In this document: in pieces, positions 53,119 through 60,522 of the stretch | Layout: each line of letters starts with the position of its first letter | Position numbering within the stretch: position 1 is the first letter of the stretch | Assembly (NCBI RefSeq): GCF_024623785.1 | Contig: NZ_JANKBZ010000012.1 | Location: 186,001 to 250,000 of the forward strand | DNA: 64,000 bases | Direction of reading: 5' to 3' | DNA from: Archangium lipolyticum | GTDB lineage: Bacteria; Myxococcota; Myxococcia; Myxococcales; Myxococcaceae | Program-made: the position numbers and the translations under genes | The notes under the pieces: model-generated | The model's input: only the letters and a program-made list of their open reading frames with translations | Database searches by the model: none | What the model was told of the DNA's origin: nothing

Positions 53119-54657
53119 TTGAAGAAGACGCTGCGCACGCTGGCCCTGACCGGGCTGATGACCCTCTCCATGCCCGCATGGGCTGGAGACTTCGTCGACA
53201 CCCGTCTGTCGTTCGCCTTCGCGGACGACAACGTATTCGCCAACGCGGGCGAGACGACGCCCAACAGCCCCACGGCCCGCTTCGGCGCGGGCATCCAGAA
53301 CACCCAGTTCTACGACAACTTCAACACCCGGTTCTCCGGCTTCGAGACGCTGTCCAACATCGTCCTCTACAAGAAGATGCCGGCGTTCTTCGAGGGCCTC
53401 ACCACCGAGGCGGCCCTCACGGTGCTGTTGCTGGAGCGGCCCTCGGGCGGAATCGACCTGAGGGACAACTCCAGCTACATCCGCCTCAACTACCGGCCGC
53501 CGGGCTGGGGCGAGAACGAGGGCCTGTCCCTCACCGGCTTCCCCGTGTCCGCGGACCGCTTCCGGCTGGGCTATGCCTACCGCATCTCCTGGGGCGGCAG
53601 CGGCATCTTCACCACCCGCGCCACCGCGGCGGGCGTGCCGGGCGCCAAGCTGCAGCTCACCCGCGACAAGTGGTACGCCTTCGCGGGCGCCAAGACGGCG
53701 CTGGTGCTCAACGATCTCATCAAGGAGCAGGAGACGCTCTACGGCTTCATGGCCGGCGCCGGATGGGATCCCTTCGAGACGCTGCGCGTGGAGGCCGGTG
53801 GCGGCTACTTCCAGAAGGGCATCGTCCCGGGCCTGGCCGCGCTGGGCGTGGAGGCGCCGGTGAACTCGGCGGGCGTGTCCGCGCAGATCGTCCACCACGT
53901 GGGCGTGCCGGTGGGCACCAGCGTGGACTTCCGGCTGTACCGGAACGATCCGGACGTCTACCAGCGCTTCTTCGCCCCGGAGCAGTACCCGGGTGGGCTC
54001 TCGTACTCGGTGTCCCTCGAGGGCAGCTACCTGGTGCAGACGCTGTCGGATCCGGACGTGTTCGGCCGCACGGTGCCGCAGGAGGCCACCGCGGTGGCGC
54101 TGCAGGCGCGCGCCAAGTGGAACTACTGGCGCTTCCACGTGCTGGGCCTGTACCGCGACCTGTCCTTCATCCAGTTCGAGGTGCCCGGCCTGCCGCCCTT
54201 CACCGACTTCCCGAACGGCACGGAGCTCAAGCCGGAGATGTTCATCGCCGCGGGCGCGGACTTCCACATCCCCGCGCTGCACTTCACCCCGGGCTTCATC
54301 CTGGGCGTGCAGCAGCCGGCGACGTTCCGCAGCCCCGAGCCGCTCTTCGGCGGCAACAACCCGCCCCCGGGCCTCACGGGCACGCGCACCGTGGTGGTGC
54401 GTGACGTCAACGTGCTGAGCATCCTCCCCACCACGTGCGGCAGCGACAACAGCACCTGCGAGGCCGAGCCCATCATCTCCGCCAAGGGCACCTTCCGGTG
54501 GGACCTGTCGGAGATCGTCTCCGCGGTGGGCGAGGTCTATTACACCTACGACGCCAACCGGACGACCTTCCGGGACGACGTCTTCGGCGTGGCGCAGCCC
54601 AGCTTCGAGAAGCCCCACGCGCTGGGCTTCAACATGCTGCTGCAGGCGCGCTTCTAG
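53119..54657 (+). CDS. Predicted outer-membrane beta-barrel protein
   Basis: A 512-residue protein. A TTG start at 53119 follows GGAGGGACT at five bases; the signal peptide (LALTGLMTLSMPAWA) is cleaved near residue 22. The remainder is a series of short amphipathic strands ending in aromatic residues, such as VRLRY-like patterns SYIRLNYRPPG, DFRLYRNDP and YSVSLEGSYLVQ, and finishes with LGFNMLLQARF, a C-terminal Phe as in outer-membrane barrels. It lies 84 bases after the large lipoprotein gene and ends before a strong terminator, closing the three-gene envelope operon. Possibly a porin or a surface export channel. Confidence 0.7.
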   Translation: MKKTLRTLALTGLMTLSMPAWAGDFVDTRLSFAFADDNVFANAGETTPNSPTARFGAGIQNTQFYDNFNTRFSGFETLSNIVLYKKMPAFFEGLTTEAALTVLLLERPSGGIDLRDNSSYIRLNYRPPGWGENEGLSLTGFPVSADRFRLGYAYRISWGGSGIFTTRATAAGVPGAKLQLTRDKWYAFAGAKTALVLNDLIKEQETLYGFMAGAGWDPFETLRVEAGGGYFQKGIVPGLAALGVEAPVNSAGVSAQIVHHVGVPVGTSVDFRLYRNDPDVYQRFFAPEQYPGGLSYSVSLEGSYLVQTLSDPDVFGRTVPQEATAVALQARAKWNYWRFHVLGLYRDLSFIQFEVPGLPPFTDFPNGTELKPEMFIAAGADFHIPALHFTPGFILGVQQPATFRSPEPLFGGNNPPPGLTGTRTVVVRDVNVLSILPTTCGSDNSTCEAEPIISAKGTFRWDLSEIVSAVGEVYYTYDANRTTFRDDVFGVAQPSFEKPHALGFNMLLQARF

Positions 54658-54684
54658 GCGGCCCGCGTCGAGCCGCTCCACCGA

Positions 54685-54716
54685 GGCCTCGGGTTCCGCG
54701 GAACCCGGGGCCTTTT
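54685..54716 (+). terminator. Rho-independent terminator of the envelope operon
   Basis: GGCCTCGGGTTCC pairs with GGAACCCGGGGCC around a GC loop (one mismatch), followed by TTTT. It lies 28 bases after the barrel gene stop. Confidence 0.85.
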
Positions 54717-54789
54717 CATGTTCACGACGGCGGAACTGGCCTCCGGAACGTGAGCGCCCGGAGCAGACGCCGTGTTACAGACGGCTGGC

Positions 54790-55161
54790 ATGGATAGCGA
54801 TCAGCTGTTGTCGTCCTTCGTGAAGTTGCTCGTGTCGGACGCCGAGCGCTCCGCGCGGTTCTACGAGGCGCTCGGGTTCAAGCGCATGCACGCGGAGCCC
54901 CCCTTCATCCACCTGCGCTGGGAGAACCAGGCGGAGGTGTACCTGGTCGCCGTGCCCTCGGCGGTGGCGCTGGAGGGCCGGCGGGGCGTGGGCGTGCTGC
55001 TGGGCTTCCGCATCGGCGCCACGGGCCTGAACGAGGTGGCCGAACGGGCCCGGGCGCACGGCGCGGGCGTCGAGGGCCCCACCGTGCAGCCCTGGTACAC
55101 GCGGGAGATCATCGTCACGGATCCCGACGGCTACCGGCTGAACTTCATCGAGCCCGTGTAA
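54790..55161 (+). CDS. VOC (glyoxalase/bleomycin-resistance) family protein
   Basis: A 123-residue VOC fold protein. SFVKLLVSDAERSARFYEAL begins the first beta-alpha-beta-beta-beta unit and VEGPTVQPWYTREIIVTDPD with GYRLNFIEPV ends the second. A metal-site Glu is present at the C-terminus. The ATG at 54790 is chosen over a TTG at 54772. No operon partner exists; the gene converges with the small lipoprotein gene. The substrate is unknown. Confidence 0.75.
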   Translation: MDSDQLLSSFVKLLVSDAERSARFYEALGFKRMHAEPPFIHLRWENQAEVYLVAVPSAVALEGRRGVGVLLGFRIGATGLNEVAERARAHGAGVEGPTVQPWYTREIIVTDPDGYRLNFIEPV

Positions 55162-55177
55162 CCACCGCGGCCCTGCC

Positions 55178-55528
55178 TCACGGAGAAGGTGGTGGGGTGG
55201 GGTTGCAGGAGTTCGTGCCGCCGATCGCCACCACCTCGCAGCCGTGCGAGTCGACCGTCCGAGTGTAGGGCGGAGCCCCATCGCAGATGCCGTCGCATTT
55301 CGAGATGTCGTCCGTGGCGACCCAGCCGCCGGTCCGGAAACAACTGCAGGACGGTGTCTCGATCGGGCAGCAGAAGCCGCCCCCCATGGGGGCGGCCTGG
55401 AGCGTGGAGCCACCATCCCCCATTCCGCCATCCCCACGGATTCCACCATCCACCGGGACCTCATCCGGCGGCGTGAGGTCATTGCAGGACACCAACAGGA
55501 CGAAACCGAGCAGGAGCGCTCTCCTCAT
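55178..55528 (-). CDS. Small Cys-rich lipoprotein with Asp/Gly linker
   Basis: A 116-residue lipoprotein. The signal ends in LLVSC (Cys15). An Asp/Gly-rich linker (PVDGGIRGDGGMGDGG) is followed by a compact Cys-rich part (GGFCCPIETPSCSCFRTGG, then SKCDGICDG) with eight Cys, and a Pro-rich tail. The ATG at 55528 follows GGAGGAAGTG. This looks like many small surface lipoproteins of myxobacteria. Function unknown. Confidence 0.65.
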   Translation of the reverse strand: MRRALLLGFVLLVSCNDLTPPDEVPVDGGIRGDGGMGDGGSTLQAAPMGGGFCCPIETPSCSCFRTGGWVATDDISKCDGICDGAPPYTRTVDSHGCEVVAIGGTNSCNPTPPPSP

Positions 55529-55612
55529 CACTTCCTCCAGTGCGGCCTCCCCGGCCGGGGGCCGGGACGAACCATGACAGCACTGCTCCTGCCCGGACCA
55601 GGACTTCCCGGC

Positions 55613-56950
55613 TCAGACGCCCGCGAACTGCACACCCTCGAAGACGAGGGTCGGCGTGCGCATCGCGCTGTAGGCGAACGGATCATTGCCCACGGCCACC
55701 AGGCGCTTCCAGAGGTCCATCTGGTTGCCGGAGATGTTCATCTCGCTGATGGGCTCGGCGAGCTTCCCGCCGCGCACGCGGAACCCCTGGACGCCGAGGG
55801 AGAAGTCCCCCGTCACGGCGTTCGAGTTGCCGCCGAGGAAGCCCGTCACCAGGATGCCCTCCTTCAGGTCCGCCAGGAGCGCGGCCTGTCCCTTCTCGCC
55901 GAGCTTCCAGGAGAGGTTCGAGGCGCCGCCGGTCGTCGGGCGGGTCTTCAGCTTGCGGCCGTAGTAGCTGTCGATGAAGTAGGAGCGGAGCACGCCCGCC
56001 TCGAACAGCGGCAGGGGCTTCGCGGCGATGCCCTCGCCGTCGAACAGGCGTGAGCCGAGACCCCGCTGGATGTGCGGATCGTCCGTGAGCACCAGGCGAT
56101 CGCTGCCCACCTTCTGGCCCTGCTTCCCGTCGAGGAACGAGCGCTTCTGCTGGAGGGCCATGCCCGTCATGGGCCCGAGCAGCATCGACACGAGCCGGCC
56201 CGCGGCGCGGTTGTCGACGGCCATCGTCAGCACGGCCGACGCGCCCTTCGCCGCACCGAGGCGGCCCAGGGCGCGCTCTCCGGCCCGGCGGCCCAGGGTG
56301 GTCGCGTCGGGCAGGTCCGCGAAGAAGCGCGCGACGGCGAAGTCGCTCTCCTCCGGCCGGCGCCCGTCCGAGTCCTTGGCGCTCACGTCGGCGGAGGCGA
56401 AGAACTGGGTTCCGCGGATGCCTCCCTCGAAGCCGTTCGAGCTGACACGGTACGTCTCCCGCAGGACGTCTCCGAAGGCGGTGGTGACGGACAGGATGGC
56501 GCCCTTCGTGTCGACCGCGCGGGCGGCCGCCTCCAACTCCCGGACGATGCGCTGGCGCTCCTCGGCGCTGAGCTTCGCCTGATTCGGATCCTCGATCGCC
56601 AGGTCCACCTCCATGCGGCCCGCGTACAGCTCGGGCTCCGGCAGCCGGCGGTGCTCGTCACGCGCCAGGGCGCGCGTCATCGTGACGGAGTCGGAGATGA
56701 AGCGCTCCAGCGCCTCCGGACGCAGGTCGCTCGTGGACACCGCGGAGTAGCGCCCGTCGACGTAGAGCTGCACCGACAGCCCCCGCGTCGTGGCCTCGGA
56801 GATCTTGTCCAACCGGCCGTCGCGCCACTGCACCTCGACCTCGCGGGTGCGGCCGGCGTTGGCCGCCACCTCGGAGGCTCCCTGCTTCTTCGCGAGGTCG
56901 ACCGCCTGCCGCGCGACTTCCGCCAGATTCGTGTTGTTCGTCGTGCTCAT
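55613..56950 (-). CDS. PmbA/TldE-family protein, partner of TldD
   Basis: A 445-residue protein of the TldD/PmbA family without the HExxxH zinc motif, so it is the TldE/PmbA type that pairs with TldD. QWRDGRLDKISEATTRGLSV is the N-terminal family block, and TTGGASNLSWKLGEKGQ with GFLGGNSNAVTGDFSLGVQG the C-terminal one. No signal peptide is seen, in contrast to its TldD partner. The ATG at 56950 has AAGGGGG upstream and is eleven bases after the tldD stop, so the two form an operon. The usual product is a heterodimeric protease for small proteins. Confidence 0.85.
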   Translation of the reverse strand: MSTTNNTNLAEVARQAVDLAKKQGASEVAANAGRTREVEVQWRDGRLDKISEATTRGLSVQLYVDGRYSAVSTSDLRPEALERFISDSVTMTRALARDEHRRLPEPELYAGRMEVDLAIEDPNQAKLSAEERQRIVRELEAAARAVDTKGAILSVTTAFGDVLRETYRVSSNGFEGGIRGTQFFASADVSAKDSDGRRPEESDFAVARFFADLPDATTLGRRAGERALGRLGAAKGASAVLTMAVDNRAAGRLVSMLLGPMTGMALQQKRSFLDGKQGQKVGSDRLVLTDDPHIQRGLGSRLFDGEGIAAKPLPLFEAGVLRSYFIDSYYGRKLKTRPTTGGASNLSWKLGEKGQAALLADLKEGILVTGFLGGNSNAVTGDFSLGVQGFRVRGGKLAEPISEMNISGNQMDLWKRLVAVGNDPFAYSAMRTPTLVFEGVQFAGV

Positions 56951-56961
56951 GTCGGCCCCCT

Positions 56962-58539
56962 TCACGCGTTGCGTCCGCCCACGGTGATCGACGAGACCCG
57001 GACCGTGGGGAGGCCCTGGGACACCGGCACGCCCTGGCCGTCCTTGCCGCACGTCCAGCCGCCCTCGTCGATGACGAGGTTGTCGGCCACCATGTCCACC
57101 TTCTCGAGCACCCGCGGCCCGTTGCCGATGATGTTCACGTCCTTGATCGGCCGGGTCAGCTTCCCGTCCTCGATGAGGTAGCCGTTCTTCACGTAGAAGG
57201 TGAAGTCGCCACCGCCGATGTTCACCTGCCCGTTGGTGAAGTTCGAGCAGTAGATGCCCTTCTTCACCGACGCGATGATCTCCTCGTGCTTGTGCGGGCC
57301 CGGGAGCATGTACGTGGAGCGCATGCGCGGCAGGGGCGCGTGGCGGTAGCTCTCGCGGCGGCCGTTGCCGGTGGGCTTCACCTTGTAGTGCTTCGCGGAG
57401 ATGGAGTCGTGGAGGTACGTGGTGAGCACGCCGTTCTCCACGAGCATCGTCTTGCCCGGCACGTTGCCCTCGTCGTCCACGTTGATGGCGCCGCGCGCGT
57501 ACTCGTTCGTGCCGTCGTCGACGATGTTCACGAAGGGGTGCGCGATGGGCTTGTTGATCTTGTCCGAGTAGATGGACGTGCCCTTGCGGTTGAAGTCGGC
57601 CTCCATGCCGTGGCCGATCGCCTCGTGCAGGAGGATGCCCGACGAGCCCGCCGCGAGCACCACCGGCAGCTCGCCCGCCGGAGGCTGCACCGCCTCGAAG
57701 AGGATGGTGGTGCGGCTCACCGCCTCGCGCACGATGCGGTCGAGCCGCTCGGGCGAGTAGAAGTCGAACCCGGCGCGGCCCGCGACGTTGTAGCCGTTCT
57801 GCTCGCGCTTGCCGTTCTGCTCGGCCACGCACGAGAGGCCCAGCAGCGTCATGGGCTGGAGGTCCTCCACGAGCCGCCCGTTGCTGTCGGCCACGAGGAC
57901 GGCGCCGTACTCATTGGAGAACGAGAGGCTCACCTTGACGATGCGCGGGTCCGCCTTGAACGCCGCCGCGTTCAACCCCTCGAGGAGGGGCAGCTTCTGC
58001 TCGGGACGCACGGCATCCCAGCCCACCTTGAGCGCGTAGCGCTGCGGCAGCTCCTTGAAGAGGTGGAAGCTCTGGGGGCCGGGCCGGGAGGGGCCATCGG
58101 CGATCGCCGCGGCCGTCCGGGCGGCGCTACGCATCGCGTCGAGGGTGAGCTCCTCGGTGTAGGCATAGCCCGTCTGGTCGCCCTTGACGACGCGCACGCC
58201 CACGCCGAGCTCGACGGAGGTGAACGCCTTGTTCACCGAGCCGTCCTCGAGCGCCATGGAGGTGGAGATGCGGTGCTGGAAGAACAGGTCGCTGTAGTCC
58301 CCGCCCCGTGACAGGGCGGCGGCCAGCGTCTCGCGGATGAGGTTCTCGGTGACGCCGAAGCGGGCGAAGTACCCGATCGAATTCGAAGGTCCGTCCGAGC
58401 CACCGCCCAGGCCACCCGGGCCCGCCTGCTGGGTGGTCGCACAGCCGATCAACAACTCGCCCGCTCCCGCCATGGCCATTGCCGCGGTACCGAGGCCCAC
58501 GAAGTCACGTCGCGTCATTCCGGTTTTTCCTCTCGCCAT
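56962..58539 (-). CDS. TldD-family metalloprotease with Tat lipoprotein signal
   Basis: A 525-residue TldD with the zinc motif HEAIGHGMEAD (His305, His310) in SGILLHEAIGHGMEADFNRK. Unusually, the N-terminus is a twin-arginine signal (TRRDFVGLG, Arg10-11) ending in a lipobox LLIGC (Cys33), followed by a Gly/Ser linker. The protein should therefore be exported folded and membrane-anchored, whereas E. coli TldD is cytoplasmic. Family blocks GYAYTEELTLDAMRSAARTA and GNGRRESYRHAPLPRMRSTY are intact. A GAGGAG site precedes the ATG. The PmbA-like partner encoded downstream has no evident signal and may be carried along or act separately. Confidence 0.85.
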   Translation of the reverse strand: MARGKTGMTRRDFVGLGTAAMAMAGAGELLIGCATTQQAGPGGLGGGSDGPSNSIGYFARFGVTENLIRETLAAALSRGGDYSDLFFQHRISTSMALEDGSVNKAFTSVELGVGVRVVKGDQTGYAYTEELTLDAMRSAARTAAAIADGPSRPGPQSFHLFKELPQRYALKVGWDAVRPEQKLPLLEGLNAAAFKADPRIVKVSLSFSNEYGAVLVADSNGRLVEDLQPMTLLGLSCVAEQNGKREQNGYNVAGRAGFDFYSPERLDRIVREAVSRTTILFEAVQPPAGELPVVLAAGSSGILLHEAIGHGMEADFNRKGTSIYSDKINKPIAHPFVNIVDDGTNEYARGAINVDDEGNVPGKTMLVENGVLTTYLHDSISAKHYKVKPTGNGRRESYRHAPLPRMRSTYMLPGPHKHEEIIASVKKGIYCSNFTNGQVNIGGGDFTFYVKNGYLIEDGKLTRPIKDVNIIGNGPRVLEKVDMVADNLVIDEGGWTCGKDGQGVPVSQGLPTVRVSSITVGGRNA

Positions 58540-58646
58540 GGCTCTCCTCTAGGGAAGTGCACCACGCACTCGGAGCGTAACCCCCCAGGCGTGGGAGTAT
58601 TCCGGAAATCCGCCGCGCCTCATCGGGCGTGAGTTACACGACAGAG

Positions 58647-58682
58647 AACGGACCGGGCGACAGCGGGTCGCACCGGTCCGTT
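58647..58682 (-). terminator. Hairpin after the GspE-like gene
   Basis: AACGGACCGG at 58647-58656 pairs with CCGGTCCGTT at 58673-58682 around a 16-base loop. It lies just downstream of the secretion ATPase gene stop on the minus strand. No long T run follows, so strength is uncertain. Confidence 0.5.
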
Positions 58683-58692
58683 CGGGTGCCGC

Positions 58693-60522
58693 TCACGACG
58701 CGGAGGTCATGCGCACCACCTCGTCGAAGGAGGTGAGGCCCATGGCCAGCTTGCGCACCGCCGCCTCGCGCAGGGTGCGCGTGCCACCCCGGCGCGCCGC
58801 CTCCAACATGTCGTGGTGCCCGGCGCCGCGGGAGACGAACTCGCGCAGCTCGTTGGACATGTTGACGATCTCGAAGGCGCCCGTGCGGCCCCAGTACCCG
58901 GTGCCGCGGCAGCGGATGCACCCGGCGCCCTTGACGATGCGCACCCCACCCGGCAGCAGCGGGATGGGCGCGCCCAGCATGCTCAGCTCGTCCGGCGTGA
59001 GCGTCGTCGGCTGCGCGCAGTGCGGGCACACCCGCCGCATCAGACGCTGGGCCATGATGCCGATGAGGCTCTGGGCCAGCAGGAAGGGCGGCACCCCCAG
59101 GTCCTTCAAGCGCGCCACCGCGCCGATGGAGTCGTTGGTGTGCAGCGTGGAGAGCACCAGGTGGCCCGTGAGCGCGGCCTGGATGGCGTTCTCCGCCGTC
59201 TCCGCGTCGCGGATCTCTCCCACCATGATGACGTCCGGGTCCTGACGCAGGATGTGGCGCAGCGCGTTGGCGAAGTCGAGCCCCACCTTGGGCTGCACCT
59301 GCACCTGGTTGAAGCCGTCCCACACCATCTCGATGGGGTCTTCGATGGTGGTGACGTTCACGTCCGGACCGGCCACCGCCTTGAGCGCCGAGTAGAGCGT
59401 GGTCGTCTTGCCGCTGCCCGTGGGGCCGGTGACGAGGATGAGGCCGTGGGGCTGGTCGATCCAGTTCTCGAAGACGCTCTTCTCCTCCGGATCGAAGCCG
59501 AGCTGGGCGATGTCCTGCACCAGCGTCTCCGGATCGAAGACACGGATGACCACCTTCTCGCCGAAGGCGGTGGGCAGGGTGGAGACGCGGAGCTCCACCT
59601 CGCGGCCATCGCGCTCGGTCTTGATGCGGCCGTCCTGCGGCTTGCGCTTCTCGGAGATGTCGATGCGCGAGAGCGTCTTGATGCGCGAGATGATGGGCGC
59701 GTGCACGCCCGCCGGCAGCGTGTACACGGGGTGCAGCACGCCGTCGATGCGCAGGCGCACCAGCGAGGTGGTGCGCTTGGGCTCGACGTGGATGTCCGAC
59801 GCGCGGTTGTCGAACGCGTAGCGCATCAGGTAGTCCACCGCCTGCACCACGGGCTGGTCCGCCGCGTCCAGTTCCTGCCGGCCGCTGAGCGAGACGAGCT
59901 GCTCGAAGTTGCCGATCTGCGACACGTTCTGGGGGTTGGCGCCGAAGTCATCCGCGGCGCGAGCCAGCGTGCGCTTGAAGCCGTAGATGTCCGCGATGGC
60001 CTTGAGGATGTCCCCCTTCGCCGAGAGCACCGGCTCGATGGGCATGCCGGTGAGCACGTGGAGCCCCTCGAAGAGCTCCTTGTCGAAGGGGTTGGCCACC
60101 GCCACCAGCAGCCGGCCATCCTGGCCCTTCTCCAGGGGCAGGATGAAGTGCTTCTGCGCGAAGGGCCGCGACACGGTGCGGGTGGCCAGCGCCATGTCCA
60201 GCTTGAGCGGGTCGATCTTCCGGTGGGCGAGGCCGGCGGCGCGGGCCACCAGCTCGCTGATGCGGTCCTCGTCGAGCACCCCGCGGTTGTCCGCCAGGGG
60301 CACCTGGAAGGCGGCGACGATCTCCACCGGCGACACCTCGTAGCGCGCCGCGTCCTTGCCCACCACGCCCTGATTCTTGAGGACGCGGGCGCGAGCGGCC
60401 TGCTCACGCGCCAGGATGTTCTGCGCCTGGTCGGACGTGAGCACCCGCTGCGCGACGAGCGCGTCGAGGACGAAGGAAAGGGTGAAGTCTGTCTTGCTCC
60501 GGGAGGGAGCGGGCGAGGTCAC
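58693..60522 (-). CDS. GspE/PilB-type secretion or pilus assembly ATPase
   Basis: About 609 residues from a GTG at 60522. An MshEN-like N-terminal domain (VEIVAAFQVPLADNRGVLDE and LAVANPFDKELFEGLHVLTG-like region) precedes the ATPase core: Walker A TGPTGSGKTTTLYS, Asp box region TTIEDPIEMVWDG, Walker B RQDPDVIMVGEIRDAETAEN and His box TGHLVLSTLHTNDS. A zinc tetra-Cys module (VCPHC, then CIRCRGTGY) follows, as in GspE and PilB. It should drive pseudopilus or pilus polymerisation at the inner membrane. No other T2SS or T4P genes adjoin. Its start overlaps the stop of the MYXO-CTERM gene by four bases; the ribosome site is weak, so the start is tentative. Confidence 0.85.
   Translation of the reverse strand: MTSPAPSRSKTDFTLSFVLDALVAQRVLTSDQAQNILAREQAARARVLKNQGVVGKDAARYEVSPVEIVAAFQVPLADNRGVLDEDRISELVARAAGLAHRKIDPLKLDMALATRTVSRPFAQKHFILPLEKGQDGRLLVAVANPFDKELFEGLHVLTGMPIEPVLSAKGDILKAIADIYGFKRTLARAADDFGANPQNVSQIGNFEQLVSLSGRQELDAADQPVVQAVDYLMRYAFDNRASDIHVEPKRTTSLVRLRIDGVLHPVYTLPAGVHAPIISRIKTLSRIDISEKRKPQDGRIKTERDGREVELRVSTLPTAFGEKVVIRVFDPETLVQDIAQLGFDPEEKSVFENWIDQPHGLILVTGPTGSGKTTTLYSALKAVAGPDVNVTTIEDPIEMVWDGFNQVQVQPKVGLDFANALRHILRQDPDVIMVGEIRDAETAENAIQAALTGHLVLSTLHTNDSIGAVARLKDLGVPPFLLAQSLIGIMAQRLMRRVCPHCAQPTTLTPDELSMLGAPIPLLPGGVRIVKGAGCIRCRGTGYWGRTGAFEIVNMSNELREFVSRGAGHHDMLEAARRGGTRTLREAAVRKLAMGLTSFDEVVRMTSAS

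Noticed and set aside
50563-54681. A 1372-codon open frame on the minus strand opposite the envelope operon
   Set aside because: It is a by-product of the strong third-position GC of the plus-strand genes. Its translation is rich in Arg, His, Val and Leu runs without domains, while the plus strand encodes clear proteins with signals and motifs.
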